The notes: generated from the sequence alone by a model not told the origin. DNA of 64,000 nucleotides from Thermocatellispora tengchongensis (GCF_014202315.1 NZ_JACHGN010000001.1:85757-149756), one strand, 5' to 3'. Positions 33,122-42,325 are shown, counted from the stretch's first letter. Program-made: numbers and translations.

Positions 33122-33270
33122 CGTCACCCCACCGACGTGGTCACTTACGGAATCCAATGCTCCCAGACGCGCCGCTCGGGCGTACGCCCCTCCAGCCAAA
33201 TTGTGATCAAATTCGCCTGGTGGGAACCGCCCGTTCCCCCTTCTGGCCGCACAAGATACCGTTGTCGGCC

Positions 33271-33909
33271 ATGGAGACACTGGTCGTCGACCACCCGCTC
33301 GTGGCGCACAAGCTCACCGTGCTGCGCGACGTGCAGACCGACTCGCCGACGTTCCGTCGGCTCGCCGACGAACTGGTGACCCTGCTCGCCTACGAGGCGA
33401 CCCGCGACGTGCGGGTGACCGACGTGACGGTCGACACGCCGCTCTCGCCGGCCCACGGCGTACGCCTCGCACGCCCGGCGCCGCTCGTGGTGCCGATCCT
33501 GCGCGCCGGGCTGGGCATGCTCGACGGCATGACCCGGCTGCTGCCCACGGCCGAGGTCGGCTTCCTGGGCATGATCCGCGACGAGGGCACGCTCACCGCG
33601 CAGACCTACGCCACCCGCCTGCCGGAGGACCTGTCGGGCCGGCAGTGCTACGTGCTGGACCCGATGCTGGCCACGGGGGGCACTCTGGCCGCGGCGATCC
33701 GGCTGCTGTTCGACCGCGGCGCCCAGGACGTGACCGCGATCTGCCTGCTGGCCGCGCCGGAGGGGCTGGCCTACCTGGACGGGGAGTTCCGGGGCTCGGG
33801 CAAGCCGGTGCGCGTCGTGACCGCGGCCCTGGACGAGCGGCTGAACGACAACGGCTACATCGTGCCGGGGCTGGGCGACGCCGGCGACCGGTTGTACGGA
33901 GTCGTCTGA
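33271..33909 (+). CDS. upp: Uracil phosphoribosyltransferase
   Basis: A 212-aa salvage enzyme joining uracil and PRPP to UMP. PRPP loop [11 protein letters not shown], the flexible arm region [14 protein letters not shown] and the C-terminal uracil loop [15 protein letters not shown] are intact. The ATG at 33271 is 8 nt after a TACCGT -10 candidate (33257-33262). Standalone and divergent from the tadA operon. Confidence 0.97.
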   Translation: METLVVDHPLVAHKLTVLRDVQTDSPTFRRLADELVTLLAYEATRDVRVTDVTVDTPLSPAHGVRLARPAPLVVPILRAGLGMLDGMTRLLPTAEVGFLGMIRDEGTLTAQTYATRLPEDLSGRQCYVLDPMLATGGTLAAAIRLLFDRGAQDVTAICLLAAPEGLAYLDGEFRGSGKPVRVVTAALDERLNDNGYIVPGLGDAGDRLYGVV

Positions 33910-34024
33910 AGTCGTCTGATACCGATCCTGTTACGCACTGTTGCTTGGCGGGTACAGAGAGTTATGAAAGTATCTCTTCTGTGTCCGTCCGGAGCACCAT
34001 GAGCAAGCAGATCGGGGTGCGGGC

Positions 34025-34240
34025 ATGACCGACGCCGACCACGACCCGTACGCCGACGTCGCGGCGGCGCTGTGCGAGGAGTTCGCCGGGGTGCATCCCC
34101 CGGCGACCGTGACGCGCTGCGTCGAGGCGGCCCACTACGGCGCCCTTGAGGTGACCGGGTGCGCGCATCGGGGGCTGGTGGAGCGGATCGCCCGCAAGCA
34201 CCTTGAGGTCCTGGCCCTGGTCGCGTCCGAACCCGGCTGA
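34025..34240 (+). CDS. Small three-helix-bundle dimerisation-domain protein
   Basis: A 71-aa all-helical protein resembling the three-helix bundle dimerisation domain seen at the N-terminus of actinobacterial arsenate-reductase-like phosphatases: ALCEEFAGVHPPATVTRCVE, then HRGLVERIARKHLEVLALV. Here it stands alone. A 9-residue ORF (MSKQIGVRA, 33999-34028) ends in ATGA over this start and could couple translation. A good terminator follows at 34255-34280. Confidence 0.75.
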   Translation: MTDADHDPYADVAAALCEEFAGVHPPATVTRCVEAAHYGALEVTGCAHRGLVERIARKHLEVLALVASEPG

Positions 34241-34254
34241 GCGGCGGTGACGTC

Positions 34255-34280
34255 ACAGTCTCGGCGAGGTCCGAGACTGT
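34255..34280 (+). terminator. 10-bp terminator hairpin
   Basis: ACAGTCTCGG (34255-34264) with CCGAGACTGT (34271-34280), loop CGAGGT, 14 nt after the small three-helix gene. Confidence 0.75.
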
Positions 34281-34364
34281 CGTGCTCTGACACGCTTTAC
34301 CCCCGCTTTGGCGTGGGTAATGTAGACGGCGGGTGCAGTGGGTGGTTGGTCAATGGAGGCGACA

Positions 34365-34523
34365 GTGCAGGTCAAGAAGGTCCTAGGGTATTCGGGAGCC
34401 GGTTTCGTGGCGTTCCTGCTCTTCAACCGGCCAGGTGACGCGGCCACAGCGGTCAAGGGCGCTGTGGAGACGATGTACAACGCGGCCGATTCGCTGGCTC
34501 GGTTCGTGGCGCATCTGTCATGA
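34365..34523 (+). CDS. Small membrane-associated protein
   Basis: A 52-aa protein with one hydrophobic helix (VLGYSGAGFVAFLLFN) and an amphipathic tail with AVKGAVETMYNAADSLARFV. Short proteins of this form precede PH-domain membrane proteins in many actinomycetes. The GTG at 34365 has GGAGG 5 nt upstream; the ATG at 34353 has none. Its stop overlaps the next start (ATGA). Confidence 0.75.
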   Translation: MQVKKVLGYSGAGFVAFLLFNRPGDAATAVKGAVETMYNAADSLARFVAHLS

Positions 34524-35050
34524 GACTTGTGACCCACGGAGACTCTGCTCCGTCGTCGGTCAACCGCTACCTGCTCCCCCACGAACACCAAGTCATCATG
34601 GTGCGGCGTCACCCCGCCGTGCTGCTCCGGCCCGTCGGCGAGGTCTTCGGCGGGCTGATCATCGCCGGGCTGCTGAGTAAGTGGCTCGGTGACAACCAAC
34701 AGGGCCAGGCGCTCGTCATCGTATGGTGGGCCTGGCTTCTGTTGTTGATCCGCTTTGTATGGAAAGTGGCGGAGTGGTCGGTCGACTACTTCGTCGTGAC
34801 GTCCAAACGCATGTTGCTCACCACCGGGTTGATCACGCGCAAGGTCGCGATGATGCCGCTCGGCAAGGTGACCGACATGAGCTTCCAGCGTTCGCTGCTC
34901 GGCCGGATGCTGGGATACGGGGAGTTCATCCTGGAGTCGGCCGGTCAGGATCAGGCCCTCTCCCGGGTGAACTACATCCCCTACCCGGAGACGCTCTATC
35001 TGGAGGTCTGCCAGATGCTCTTCCCGGGCGCCGATCCTTCAGATGATTAG
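34520..35050 (+). CDS. PH-domain (bPH2/YdbT-like) membrane protein
   Basis: A 176-aa protein with two adjacent TM helices (PVGEVFGGLIIAGLLSKWL; ALVIVWWAWLLLLIRFVWKV) followed by a bacterial PH domain: DYFVVTSKRMLLTTGLITRKV, MPLGKVTDMSFQRSLLGRML and YGEFILESAGQDQALSRV. The function of bPH2 proteins is unknown; they are envelope-linked. Coupled to the small gene upstream by ATGA; a terminator at 35070-35094 ends the operon. Confidence 0.92.
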   Translation: MRLVTHGDSAPSSVNRYLLPHEHQVIMVRRHPAVLLRPVGEVFGGLIIAGLLSKWLGDNQQGQALVIVWWAWLLLLIRFVWKVAEWSVDYFVVTSKRMLLTTGLITRKVAMMPLGKVTDMSFQRSLLGRMLGYGEFILESAGQDQALSRVNYIPYPETLYLEVCQMLFPGADPSDD

Positions 35051-35069
35051 TGCCTGATTGTCGGTATCA

Positions 35070-35094
35070 CGGGGGCGAACCGGGTTCGCCCCCG
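35070..35094 (+). terminator. 11-bp GC-rich terminator hairpin
   Basis: CGGGGGCGAAC (35070-35080) pairs with GTTCGCCCCCG (35084-35094) around a 3-nt loop, 19 nt after the PH-domain gene. Confidence 0.75.
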
Positions 35095-35183
35095 CACGAT
35101 TCCGCAGCGTGGGGTTACCCGATTCCGTCCGTTTATGCAATCATGACGACAACATTGACCATTACCCCGCCCTGAGAGATCAG

Positions 35184-36566
35184 ATGCCGAGTCAGGGATC
35201 CATTGGCGACCGCGTCCGCGGACTGCGGTTGAGCAGGCGGATGTCCCAGGCCCAGTTGGCCGGACCCGACCTTTCAGACAGTTACGTCTCCCTCATCGAG
35301 TCGGGGAAGCGGACGCCGACCCCCGTGGTCGCGCGACTGCTGGCCGAGCGCCTCGGGTGCACCACCGAGTTCCTGTTGCACGGCATCGAGCCGCGTCAGC
35401 GCATCGACACCGAACTCGGGCTGCGTCACGCGGAGCTCGAACTCCACCACGGTGACCCGGCGGCGGCAGCCGACCGGTTCAGCGAGATCATCAAGGCCGC
35501 GGGCGAGGAGAACGCCCTGCTCGCGGCGCACGCGCGGCTCGGCCGGGCCCGCGCGCTCGAAAGCCAGGGCAAGCTGGGCCCGGCGGTGGAGGCGTATGAG
35601 CGCCTGCGCCGCGAGGCCGCGGCCCACCCCGAGCGGCTGGCCGACCTGCCGCTGACCGTGGCCCTGGCGCGCTGCTACCAGCGGGCCGGCGACACCCTTC
35701 GCGCACGTGACCTGGGGGGGCACGCGCTGCGTCAGGTGGCCAGGCTCGCGCTCACCCACGGCGAGATCGCCGTGGACCTGGCGTCCGCGCTGGTCGAGAC
35801 CGGCTCGGCGCCGGCCCAGGGCCAGGGGCAGTCCAACGGCGGCATGTCGTACGTCCGCCAGGTGCTGCTCGACAACGGCGTGCCGGCCGCGGTGGACCGC
35901 GAGGCCGAGGTCCACGCGTTGTGGAAGGCGAGCGTCACCGCGGCGCAGGGGGAGGACTCCGCGTTGGCCGTACGCCTTGCCGACGACGCGATCGCGACCG
36001 GCCGGCCGGCCCGGATGGCGGTGCGCCTGGCCAGGATCGCGATGGAGTGGTCGCGGTTGACGGCCTCCGCGTCGTCGCCCACCGACGTGCAGCTCGACGA
36101 GGCCCGCGGCTACGCGAGCGCGGCGGCGCAGGTGTTCTCGGCGTTCGCCGGCACCGCCGCCGAGCACGCGATGAGCCTGGTCGTGCTGGCCCAGGTGCAG
36201 CTCCGCAGCGGCGATCCCGACGAGGCCGCCCGTCTGGCGGGTTCGGCGCTGGACGTGATGGCCGGCTCCCCCGGCGTCACCGCGGCCAACGCCCACCTCG
36301 TGCTGGCCCAGGTGGCGCTGACCGGCGAGGGCAACGGCACCGCCGTGGCGAGCCTGCGCAGCGCGCGCGGCATCCTGGAGGCCGCGACCAGCGCCGCGGA
36401 GCCCAACCGGCAGGTGGCGCGTTCCTGGCGCGAGCTGGGCGACCTGTACGGCCGGGTCGGTGCGAAGGAGGACCAGACGGCGGCGTACCGTAGGGCGCTG
36501 GAGTCGGTCGGCGTACGCTCGGCGCTGGTCGGCGCGGTGACGACGGATTCCGAACTGGTGCGATAG
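35184..36566 (+). CDS. XRE-family helix-turn-helix regulator with TPR-like C-terminus
   Basis: A 460-aa protein. Residues ~8-65 are an XRE HTH (IGDRVRGLRLSRRMSQAQLAG, then SYVSLIESGKRTPTPVVARLLAERLG). The remaining ~390 residues are helical pairs (ELELHHGDPAAAADRFSEII, LGRARALESQGKLGPAVEAYERL, LARCYQRAGDTLRARDLG) reading as TPRs, as in quorum-type or antibiotic-production activators. No ligand motif. The ATG at 35184 has GAGAG upstream. Monocistronic; 158 nt before the FadR-type gene. Confidence 0.88.
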   Translation: MPSQGSIGDRVRGLRLSRRMSQAQLAGPDLSDSYVSLIESGKRTPTPVVARLLAERLGCTTEFLLHGIEPRQRIDTELGLRHAELELHHGDPAAAADRFSEIIKAAGEENALLAAHARLGRARALESQGKLGPAVEAYERLRREAAAHPERLADLPLTVALARCYQRAGDTLRARDLGGHALRQVARLALTHGEIAVDLASALVETGSAPAQGQGQSNGGMSYVRQVLLDNGVPAAVDREAEVHALWKASVTAAQGEDSALAVRLADDAIATGRPARMAVRLARIAMEWSRLTASASSPTDVQLDEARGYASAAAQVFSAFAGTAAEHAMSLVVLAQVQLRSGDPDEAARLAGSALDVMAGSPGVTAANAHLVLAQVALTGEGNGTAVASLRSARGILEAATSAAEPNRQVARSWRELGDLYGRVGAKEDQTAAYRRALESVGVRSALVGAVTTDSELVR

Positions 36567-36675
36567 CCCTGCGCTCCGAACGGATCGGCCCTCCGCCGAA
36601 GCGGACGTGCCGAATGCGGGCTAACGGGACCCCTCCTCCGGATTTGTGATTCCGCGTCTGGAATAATTAGGGTCT

Positions 36676-36704
36676 ACCAGTCATTGACTCGTAGGATGAT
36701 TGGT
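36676..36704. promoter_or_regulatory. Imperfect inverted repeat upstream of the FadR-type gene
   Basis: ACCAGTCAT (36676-36684) with ATGATTGGT (36696-36704), one mismatch, 11-nt spacer that includes TTGACT. It ends 20 nt before the GTG at 36725. Probably an autoregulatory site. Confidence 0.5.
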
Positions 36705-36724
36705 TTCCCCGGAGGAGGCGGACT

Positions 36725-37399
36725 GTGAGTCTGCGCACGGCTCAGCGGGCTTCCCTCGTTGACCAGGTCATCGATCAGCTCAAGGAGCAGATCACGTCGG
36801 GATCGTGGCAGTTGCACGCCAAGATCCCGACGGAGACGGTCCTCGCCGAGCAGCTCGGTGTCGGGCGTAACACGGTCCGCGAGGCGGTACGCGCGCTCAC
36901 GCACGCCGGCCTGCTCGACTGCCGTCAGGGCGACGGCACCTACGTCAGGGCCACCAGCGAGCTGTCCGGAGCCATGCTGCGCAGGCTCCGGCAGGCGGAG
37001 CAGCTTGAGATCCTGGAGGTGCGGCGCGCGCTGGAGGTGGAGGCGGCCCGCCTGGCCGCGACCCGGCGCACCGACGCCGACGTGAAGCTGATCGAGGAGG
37101 CGCTGGCCGAGCGCGAGCGGGCCTGGAAGGCCGGCGAGCCCACCGCCTTCGTCGAGGCCGACCTCAACTTCCACATGGCCGTGGTGGAGGCCACCCACAA
37201 CCGGGTGCTGCTCGACCTCTACCAGGACTTCTCGGCCGCGCTGCGGGCCAGCATCACCGCCGCCGGCACCGAGCTGAACAGCACCTACATCCCGCACGAC
37301 GCGATCTACCGGGCCATCGCGGCCGGTGACGTGGCCGCCGCCGAGCGCGCCGGCCACGCCTGCATGGAGCACATCCTGATCGCGCTGACCGAGGACTGA
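36725..37399 (+). CDS. GntR-family (FadR subfamily) transcriptional regulator
   Basis: A 224-aa protein: winged helix VIDQLKEQITSGSWQLHAKI, PTETVLAEQLGVGRNTVREAVRAL and AGLLDCRQGDGTYVRA, then an FCD ligand domain (VRRALEVEAARLAA, EADLNFHMAVVEATHNRVLL, HDAIYRAIAAGD, HACMEHI). The His and Asp residues of these FCD motifs often bind a metal and an organic acid. The GTG start has GGAGGAGG 7 nt upstream. Target unknown: the flanking genes are an XRE regulator and a sliding clamp. Confidence 0.93.
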   Translation: MSLRTAQRASLVDQVIDQLKEQITSGSWQLHAKIPTETVLAEQLGVGRNTVREAVRALTHAGLLDCRQGDGTYVRATSELSGAMLRRLRQAEQLEILEVRRALEVEAARLAATRRTDADVKLIEEALAERERAWKAGEPTAFVEADLNFHMAVVEATHNRVLLDLYQDFSAALRASITAAGTELNSTYIPHDAIYRAIAAGDVAAAERAGHACMEHILIALTED

Positions 37400-37411
37400 T
37401 CCGGCCGGGGT

Positions 37412-38521
37412 TCAGCCCAGCCGCAGCGACATCACCAGGTAGCGGAATTCGGGCTGGGCGTCGCCCGGGACGGTGGTGATCAGGGCGGGCCGCGTCGGCG
37501 ACTCCATGTTGATCCGCACCAGGTCGGTGTCGATGCCCGACAGGCCGTCGAGCAGAAACTGCGACTGGAACGCGATCTGGATGTCCTCGCCGGTCAGCTC
37601 GGCCTCCACGACCTCGGCGCCACGGCCGACCTCGCCGCCGCCGGCCTGGATGAGCACCTGCCCGGGGGTGAACGACAGCCGGATCGGCGTGTTGCGCTCG
37701 CCGACCAGACCGACCCGCTTGATCGCCTCGACGAACGGGGCGGTGCGCACGTCGGCCCGGATAGACCAGGAGTCGGTCAGCCGGGAGCGGTAGTCGATGA
37801 ACTGCTCGTCGAGCAGGCGCACCGTCGTGCTGCGCCCCAGGCTCTCGAACCCGGCCACGCCGCCGCCGAGCCCCAGCACGACCTCGCCGCCGCGCAGCGC
37901 GCGGGCCACCTCGACCATGACCCGGGCGGGCACCATCGCGTGCTCGGCCAGGTCGGGACGCTCGGGCCGCCAGGCGAAGTCGCGGGCCGCGATGCGGTAG
38001 CGGTCGGTGGCCGCCATCGCGACGTGCTCGCCCTCCATGTCGATGCGGATGGCGGTCAGCATCGGCAGGGTCTCGTCGCGGCTGGCCGCGGGCGCCACCT
38101 GGCCGACCGCCGCCGCGAACAGCTCGCCGCCGACCGCGCCGACCCGCTGGGGGAAGCGCGGCAGGGTCGGGAAGTCCTCGACCGGCATGGTCAGCAGCGC
38201 GAACTCGGCGCTGCCGCAGGTGAGCAGCGCCTCGGTGGACGTGGTGGTGATCTCGACCGGGGCGTCGGGCAGGCTCCGGGTGATCTCGGCGAGCACCCGG
38301 CCGGGGATCAGCACCTTGCCCGGCTCCTCGATGCCGGCCTCGGCGGAGGCGCGGGCGGAGACCTCGTAGTCGAAGGCGGAGACCGTCAGCTCCTCGCCGG
38401 CGGCCTCAAGCAGCAACCCGGAGAGCACCGGCACGACCGGCCGGGCGGGCAGTACCCGCGCCGTCCATGCCACGGTGTCGGCGAGGGCATCTCGGTTGAC
38501 CCGGAACTTCACCTGATCCAT
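37412..38521 (-). CDS. DNA polymerase III beta-clamp-like protein (DnaN family)
   Basis: A 369-aa protein with three clamp domains: MDQVKFRVNRDALADTVAW, LPARPVVPVLSGLLLEAAG, DETLPMLTAIRIDMEGEHVAMAATDRYRIA and GDAQPEFRYLVMSLRLG. Length and motifs match DnaN, but it is not next to dnaA or recF. So it is probably a second clamp, as found in some actinomycetes, rather than the main one; this cannot be proved here. The C-terminus differs from the usual YLLMPVR. The ATG at 38521 gives the normal N-terminus. Confidence 0.85.
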   Translation of the reverse strand: MDQVKFRVNRDALADTVAWTARVLPARPVVPVLSGLLLEAAGEELTVSAFDYEVSARASAEAGIEEPGKVLIPGRVLAEITRSLPDAPVEITTTSTEALLTCGSAEFALLTMPVEDFPTLPRFPQRVGAVGGELFAAAVGQVAPAASRDETLPMLTAIRIDMEGEHVAMAATDRYRIAARDFAWRPERPDLAEHAMVPARVMVEVARALRGGEVVLGLGGGVAGFESLGRSTTVRLLDEQFIDYRSRLTDSWSIRADVRTAPFVEAIKRVGLVGERNTPIRLSFTPGQVLIQAGGGEVGRGAEVVEAELTGEDIQIAFQSQFLLDGLSGIDTDLVRINMESPTRPALITTVPGDAQPEFRYLVMSLRLG

Positions 38522-38606
38522 CCCCTTCGTCGCCAGGGCCCTTGCAGCACCTTTTCGCACGGTAGCGGGTGCCCCCGACAGAACGCCGCCCTGCTCGCGC
38601 GATCGC

Positions 38607-39254
38607 TCAGGTGGCGTTCAGATAGGCCAGGACGGCCAGGACCCTTCGGTTGTCGTCGTCGGAGGGCGCCAGGTCCAGTTTGGCGAAGATGCTGGCGGTG
38701 TGCTTGCCCACGGCGCTGTCGCTGAGGAACAGCCGCTGCGAGATGGCCGCGTTGGACCGGCCCTCGGCCATCAGCTCCAGCACCTCGCGCTCGCGCGGGG
38801 TGAGCCGGGCCAGCGGCTGGTTGCGGGCGTTGCTGGCCAGCAGCTTGGCGATCACCTCGGGGTCCATGGCCGTGCCGCCGCCCGCGACCCGCCGCAGGGC
38901 GTCCACGAACTGCTCGGAGTTGAACACCCGGTCCTTGAGCAGGTAGCCGACCGCGCCGGAGCCGTCGGCGAGCAGTTCGCGGGCGTAGAGCTGCTCGACG
39001 TGCTGCGAGAGCACCAGCACCGGCAGGCCGGGCACCCGCCTGCGCGCCTCCAGCGCCGCCTGCAGCCCCTCGTCGGTGAAGGTGGGCGGCAGCCGCACGT
39101 CCACGACCGCGACGTCGGGACGCTCCTCGACCAGGGCCTTCAGCAGCTCCGGCCCGCTCTCGACCGCGGCGGCGATGTCGAAGCCGTGCGCGCGGAGCAG
39201 GTGGACCAGCCCTTCGCGCAGCAGGTACAGGTCTTCGGCGATGACGACTCTCAC
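38607..39254 (-). CDS. NarL/FixJ-type response regulator
   Basis: A 215-aa regulator. Receiver: VRVVIAEDLYLLREGLVHLL with acidic pair E7/D8, phospho-acceptor D52 in VAVVDVRLPP, and Lys in GYLLKDR. C-terminal LuxR-type HTH LTPREREVLELMAEGRSNAA, then ISQRLFLSDSAVGKHTASIF. The GTG at 39254 lies 8 nt after the preceding kinase stop, with AGGGG close. Together with the two kinases it forms one operon and is probably phosphorylated by one or both; the divergent ABC exporter at 42477 is the likely target, as in DesK/DesR-like systems. Confidence 0.93.
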   Translation of the reverse strand: MRVVIAEDLYLLREGLVHLLRAHGFDIAAAVESGPELLKALVEERPDVAVVDVRLPPTFTDEGLQAALEARRRVPGLPVLVLSQHVEQLYARELLADGSGAVGYLLKDRVFNSEQFVDALRRVAGGGTAMDPEVIAKLLASNARNQPLARLTPREREVLELMAEGRSNAAISQRLFLSDSAVGKHTASIFAKLDLAPSDDDNRRVLAVLAYLNAT

Positions 39255-39262
39255 GTGACCCC

Positions 39263-40750
39263 TCAAGCCCTCCGTACGGACCCGACGATACCCCCGGCGA
39301 GCAGGAGCGCGCCGCCCGCGGCCACCGCGGTCGTGACGGCGGCGGGCCAGGACGGCACCGCCAGCGCCGGGACCAGCCAGTACGCGGCCACCGGCAGCAG
39401 CAGGGGGAGCACGACGAGCAGGCAGGCCCCGGCCAGGGCCGTCACCCTGCGCAGGTTCCAGGACGGCGACGGCGCGGCGGCCCGCTCGGGCGCCTCGGGC
39501 TCCGGGTCGTGCTCGGGCGCCAGGGCCTCCGGGACGCTCAGCGTGGCGACCGTGGGCTCGCCGGGCGGGCTGTCCAGGGTGAACGTGCCGTCGAGGGCGG
39601 TGAGCCGGCGTTCGATGCCGCGCAGCCCGCTGCCGCGCGCCGGGTCGGCGCCGCCCGAGCCGTCGTCGCGCACCACCACGGTCAGCTCGCGGCGGCGTAC
39701 GGTCATGTCGATGGCGGCCGAGGTCGCGCCGCCGTGCCGGGCCGCGTTGGTGAGCAGCTCGCTGACCGCGAAGTAGACCGCCGCCTCCACGGCCTCGCCG
39801 CAGCGCTCGCCGGGCGCGTCGATGGTCACGGTCACGTCCAGGGCGCTGTCCACGGCGAGCGCGCGCAGCGCGTCGGCGAGCCCGCGTTCGGCCAGCACCG
39901 GGGGCCTGATGCCGCGGACCAGCCTGCGCAGCTCGGCCAGCGCCGTCGCCGACGCCTCCTGCGCCTTGCCGATCAGCGCGATGGCCGCCGCGGGGTCGGT
40001 GTCGAGCAGGCGTTCCGCCGCGCCCAGGGTCATGCCCACCGCGACCAGCCGGGCCTGCGCGCCGTCGTGCAGGTCGCGCTCGATCCGGCGGAGCTGGGCC
40101 GCCTGGGCGTCCACCTCCTGGGAGCGCGACTCGGCGAGGTCGCGGACCCGCCCGGCCAGCCGCGCCCGCTGCGTGGGCGCGAGCAGGGCGCGGTTCCACA
40201 GCCCGGCGGCCCTGAGGGTCCACGGCCCCAGCGCGGCGCCCGCGACCGCGAGCGCCACCCCGGCGAGCGACCCGGACGCGACCGCCGACGCCGCGCCGTA
40301 CAGGAGCATGGCGGCCGGGATGGCGGCGGCCGGGGCCGCGCCCAGCGGGAATCCGATGCCCCAGAGGAGGTCGCGCCAGGTGGCCGGGTCCTTCAGCAGC
40401 CAGTCCAGCCGCTGCGTGTACGCCGGGATCGTGGGCTTCTTGTACAGCCGGTTATCGGCGCGGTACCAGCCGTCGGGCTGGCGTACGGGCGGCGCCGGCC
40501 TGGGCCGGTACGGCTCGTCGATGTCCACCCCGGTCACGGCCAGGGTGATCCGGCGCCCGAGCCGGGCCTGCCACCGGCTCAGCCGGACCGCGGGCGGGAA
40601 AGGGAAGACCAGCCCGATCACCGACAGCAGCATCAGCAGCGTGACGACCGCCGTGACCGGCAGCAGCGCGAGCCCGAACGCGGCCAGGACCAGCCCGCCC
40701 GCCATCCCGGCGGCCGAGCGCCGCGCGAACAGGGCGACCCGCGACTCCAT
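39263..40750 (-). CDS. Sensor histidine kinase (HisKA_3/DesK type), active form
   Basis: A 495-aa kinase. Two N-terminal TM helices, a cytoplasmic loop (DEPYRPRPAPPVRQPDGWYR), two more TM helices, then the dimerisation helix with RIERDLHDGAQARLVAVG (phospho-acceptor His228). ATP-lid boxes are intact: N box SELLTNAARHGG (Asn335), D/G box RDDGSGGADPARGSGLRGIERRL. Three or so TM helices follow at the C-terminus, unusual for this class. The ATG at 40750 directly follows the second kinase stop. Shares 50% or so visual identity in the core with its neighbour. Confidence 0.93.
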   Translation of the reverse strand: MESRVALFARRSAAGMAGGLVLAAFGLALLPVTAVVTLLMLLSVIGLVFPFPPAVRLSRWQARLGRRITLAVTGVDIDEPYRPRPAPPVRQPDGWYRADNRLYKKPTIPAYTQRLDWLLKDPATWRDLLWGIGFPLGAAPAAAIPAAMLLYGAASAVASGSLAGVALAVAGAALGPWTLRAAGLWNRALLAPTQRARLAGRVRDLAESRSQEVDAQAAQLRRIERDLHDGAQARLVAVGMTLGAAERLLDTDPAAAIALIGKAQEASATALAELRRLVRGIRPPVLAERGLADALRALAVDSALDVTVTIDAPGERCGEAVEAAVYFAVSELLTNAARHGGATSAAIDMTVRRRELTVVVRDDGSGGADPARGSGLRGIERRLTALDGTFTLDSPPGEPTVATLSVPEALAPEHDPEPEAPERAAAPSPSWNLRRVTALAGACLLVVLPLLLPVAAYWLVPALAVPSWPAAVTTAVAAGGALLLAGGIVGSVRRA

Positions 40751-42325
40751 TCAGCACCCCCGCCCGCTCCAGGACCGGCCCGAGCCGTCGTCGCCCGACC
40801 CCGGGCCGCCGTGGGCGATCGGCAGCACGATCGCCGCGCCGAGCATGAACAGGCCCACCGCGATCATGGTCAGGATCGTCGGCCACTGGTACGGCTCCGG
40901 CACGTGCAGCCCGAGGAACCACGCCGGCTTCTCCTCCGCATCGATGATCTTGATGATGGCCGCGACCAGCCCCTGCGGGAACAGCGGCAGCCAGCCCACC
41001 GAGTGACCGGCCGCCACCACGCTCAGCTTCCACAGCGGCATGCGCGGCCCGGTGTCGGCGATCGATCCGGCCAGCGCGTGCGGCAGCTCGATCGTGGCCG
41101 TGCTGGGCCCGTGGGCCGTCGCGGTCACCGCGAGCACCCCGTCGAAGACCGCCAGCCGCCGTTCGATCCCCGCGACCAGGCTCTCGGCCGCGTCGTAGGC
41201 CCGGTCGCCGTCGTCGGTGACGGTCAGGCGCAGCTTGGCGCCCTCGTTACTGATGTCGATCAGCACCCGTTCCACACCCGGCCGCGTGGCGAGGTGCGTC
41301 AGCAGCTCGCTGACCGCGAAGTAGGCCGCGGACTCGAACGGCGCCCCGGCGCGTACCTCCAGGTCGGCCTCGACCTGGACGTCGAGCGGGCTGTCCAGGG
41401 CGAGCGCGCGCACGGCGTCGCCCAGCCCGCGCTCGGCCAGCACCGGCGGGTGGATGCCGCGCACCACGCGCCGCAGCTCGGCCAGCGCGACCGCCGACTC
41501 CTCGCGGGCGCCGGAGAGCAGCTTCCTGGCCGCGGCCGGGTCGGTGGCGGCCAGCTCCTTGGCCGCGCTCAGGGTCATGCCCATCGCCACCAGCCGGGCC
41601 TGGGCGCCGTCGTGCAGGTCGCGCTCGATCCGGCGCAGCTCGGCCGCCTGGAAGTACGCCGCGTCGGTACGGGCGCGCGTGATGCGGCGCATCGTACCGG
41701 TGAGCTGGGACCTGCGGGTGGGCGCGAGCAGCACCCGCGACCACAGGGAGTGGGCGCGCAGCAGCGAGGGCAGCGCGGCGAGGACGGCGCCCGCGACCAT
41801 GAGGCCGAGCAGGGCGGTGACCGCGGCGGCGAGCGGCGCGGGCCCCCATGGCCACCGCCAGTACCAGGGCGCGGCCAGCGCCCCGAGAAGGACCAGCAGC
41901 GGCACCGCGCCGAGCGCCGCCGCGACGAACGGATCGGCGAACCTCCAGACGAGGTCGCGCCAGGTGGCCGGGTCGCTGAACACCCACCTCCACCGGTCGT
42001 TCCACGCGGGCACCCGCGGCGACTTGTACAGGGTGCGGTCATGGCGGTACAGGCCGTCGGGCCCCGGCACCGGTGGCGGCGGCGGGGGCAGGTACGGCTC
42101 GTCGATCCGGACCCCCGACCACGCGTACGCCCGCCGCCGGGCCGCCCGCGCGTTCCATCGGGTGACCCGCGCCAGCCCCGGGAACAGGAAGAAGAGCCCG
42201 AGCCCGAACGACACGATCAGGAAGACCACGCTCACGGCCGCCTGCGCCGCCCCGGCGACCGCCAGCCAGGACAGCATCGCCGCGCGGCCCACCGCGACGG
42301 TGTACCTGCGAGCGTACCGGCGCAT
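40751..42325 (-). CDS. Sensor histidine kinase paralogue with degenerate ATPase domain
   Basis: A 524-aa paralogue of the next kinase with the same order: TM pair, DEPYLPPPPPPVPGPDGLYR loop, TM pair, H box RIERDLHDGAQARLVAMG (His238 kept), and C-terminal TMs. The ATP-binding site has lost key residues: the N-box Asn is His344 (SELLTHLATRPG), the G1 box reads DDGDRAYDAAE with no second Gly, and the G2 box GSGLRG is SLVAG. A catalytically dead kinase that can still be phosphorylated in trans is the likely reading. First gene of the kinase-kinase-regulator operon. Confidence 0.9.
   Translation of the reverse strand: MRRYARRYTVAVGRAAMLSWLAVAGAAQAAVSVVFLIVSFGLGLFFLFPGLARVTRWNARAARRRAYAWSGVRIDEPYLPPPPPPVPGPDGLYRHDRTLYKSPRVPAWNDRWRWVFSDPATWRDLVWRFADPFVAAALGAVPLLVLLGALAAPWYWRWPWGPAPLAAAVTALLGLMVAGAVLAALPSLLRAHSLWSRVLLAPTRRSQLTGTMRRITRARTDAAYFQAAELRRIERDLHDGAQARLVAMGMTLSAAKELAATDPAAARKLLSGAREESAVALAELRRVVRGIHPPVLAERGLGDAVRALALDSPLDVQVEADLEVRAGAPFESAAYFAVSELLTHLATRPGVERVLIDISNEGAKLRLTVTDDGDRAYDAAESLVAGIERRLAVFDGVLAVTATAHGPSTATIELPHALAGSIADTGPRMPLWKLSVVAAGHSVGWLPLFPQGLVAAIIKIIDAEEKPAWFLGLHVPEPYQWPTILTMIAVGLFMLGAAIVLPIAHGGPGSGDDGSGRSWSGRGC

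Noticed and set aside
33999-34028. Independent small gene MSKQIGVRA
   Set aside because: Too short to support; noted only as a possible coupling leader for the three-helix gene.
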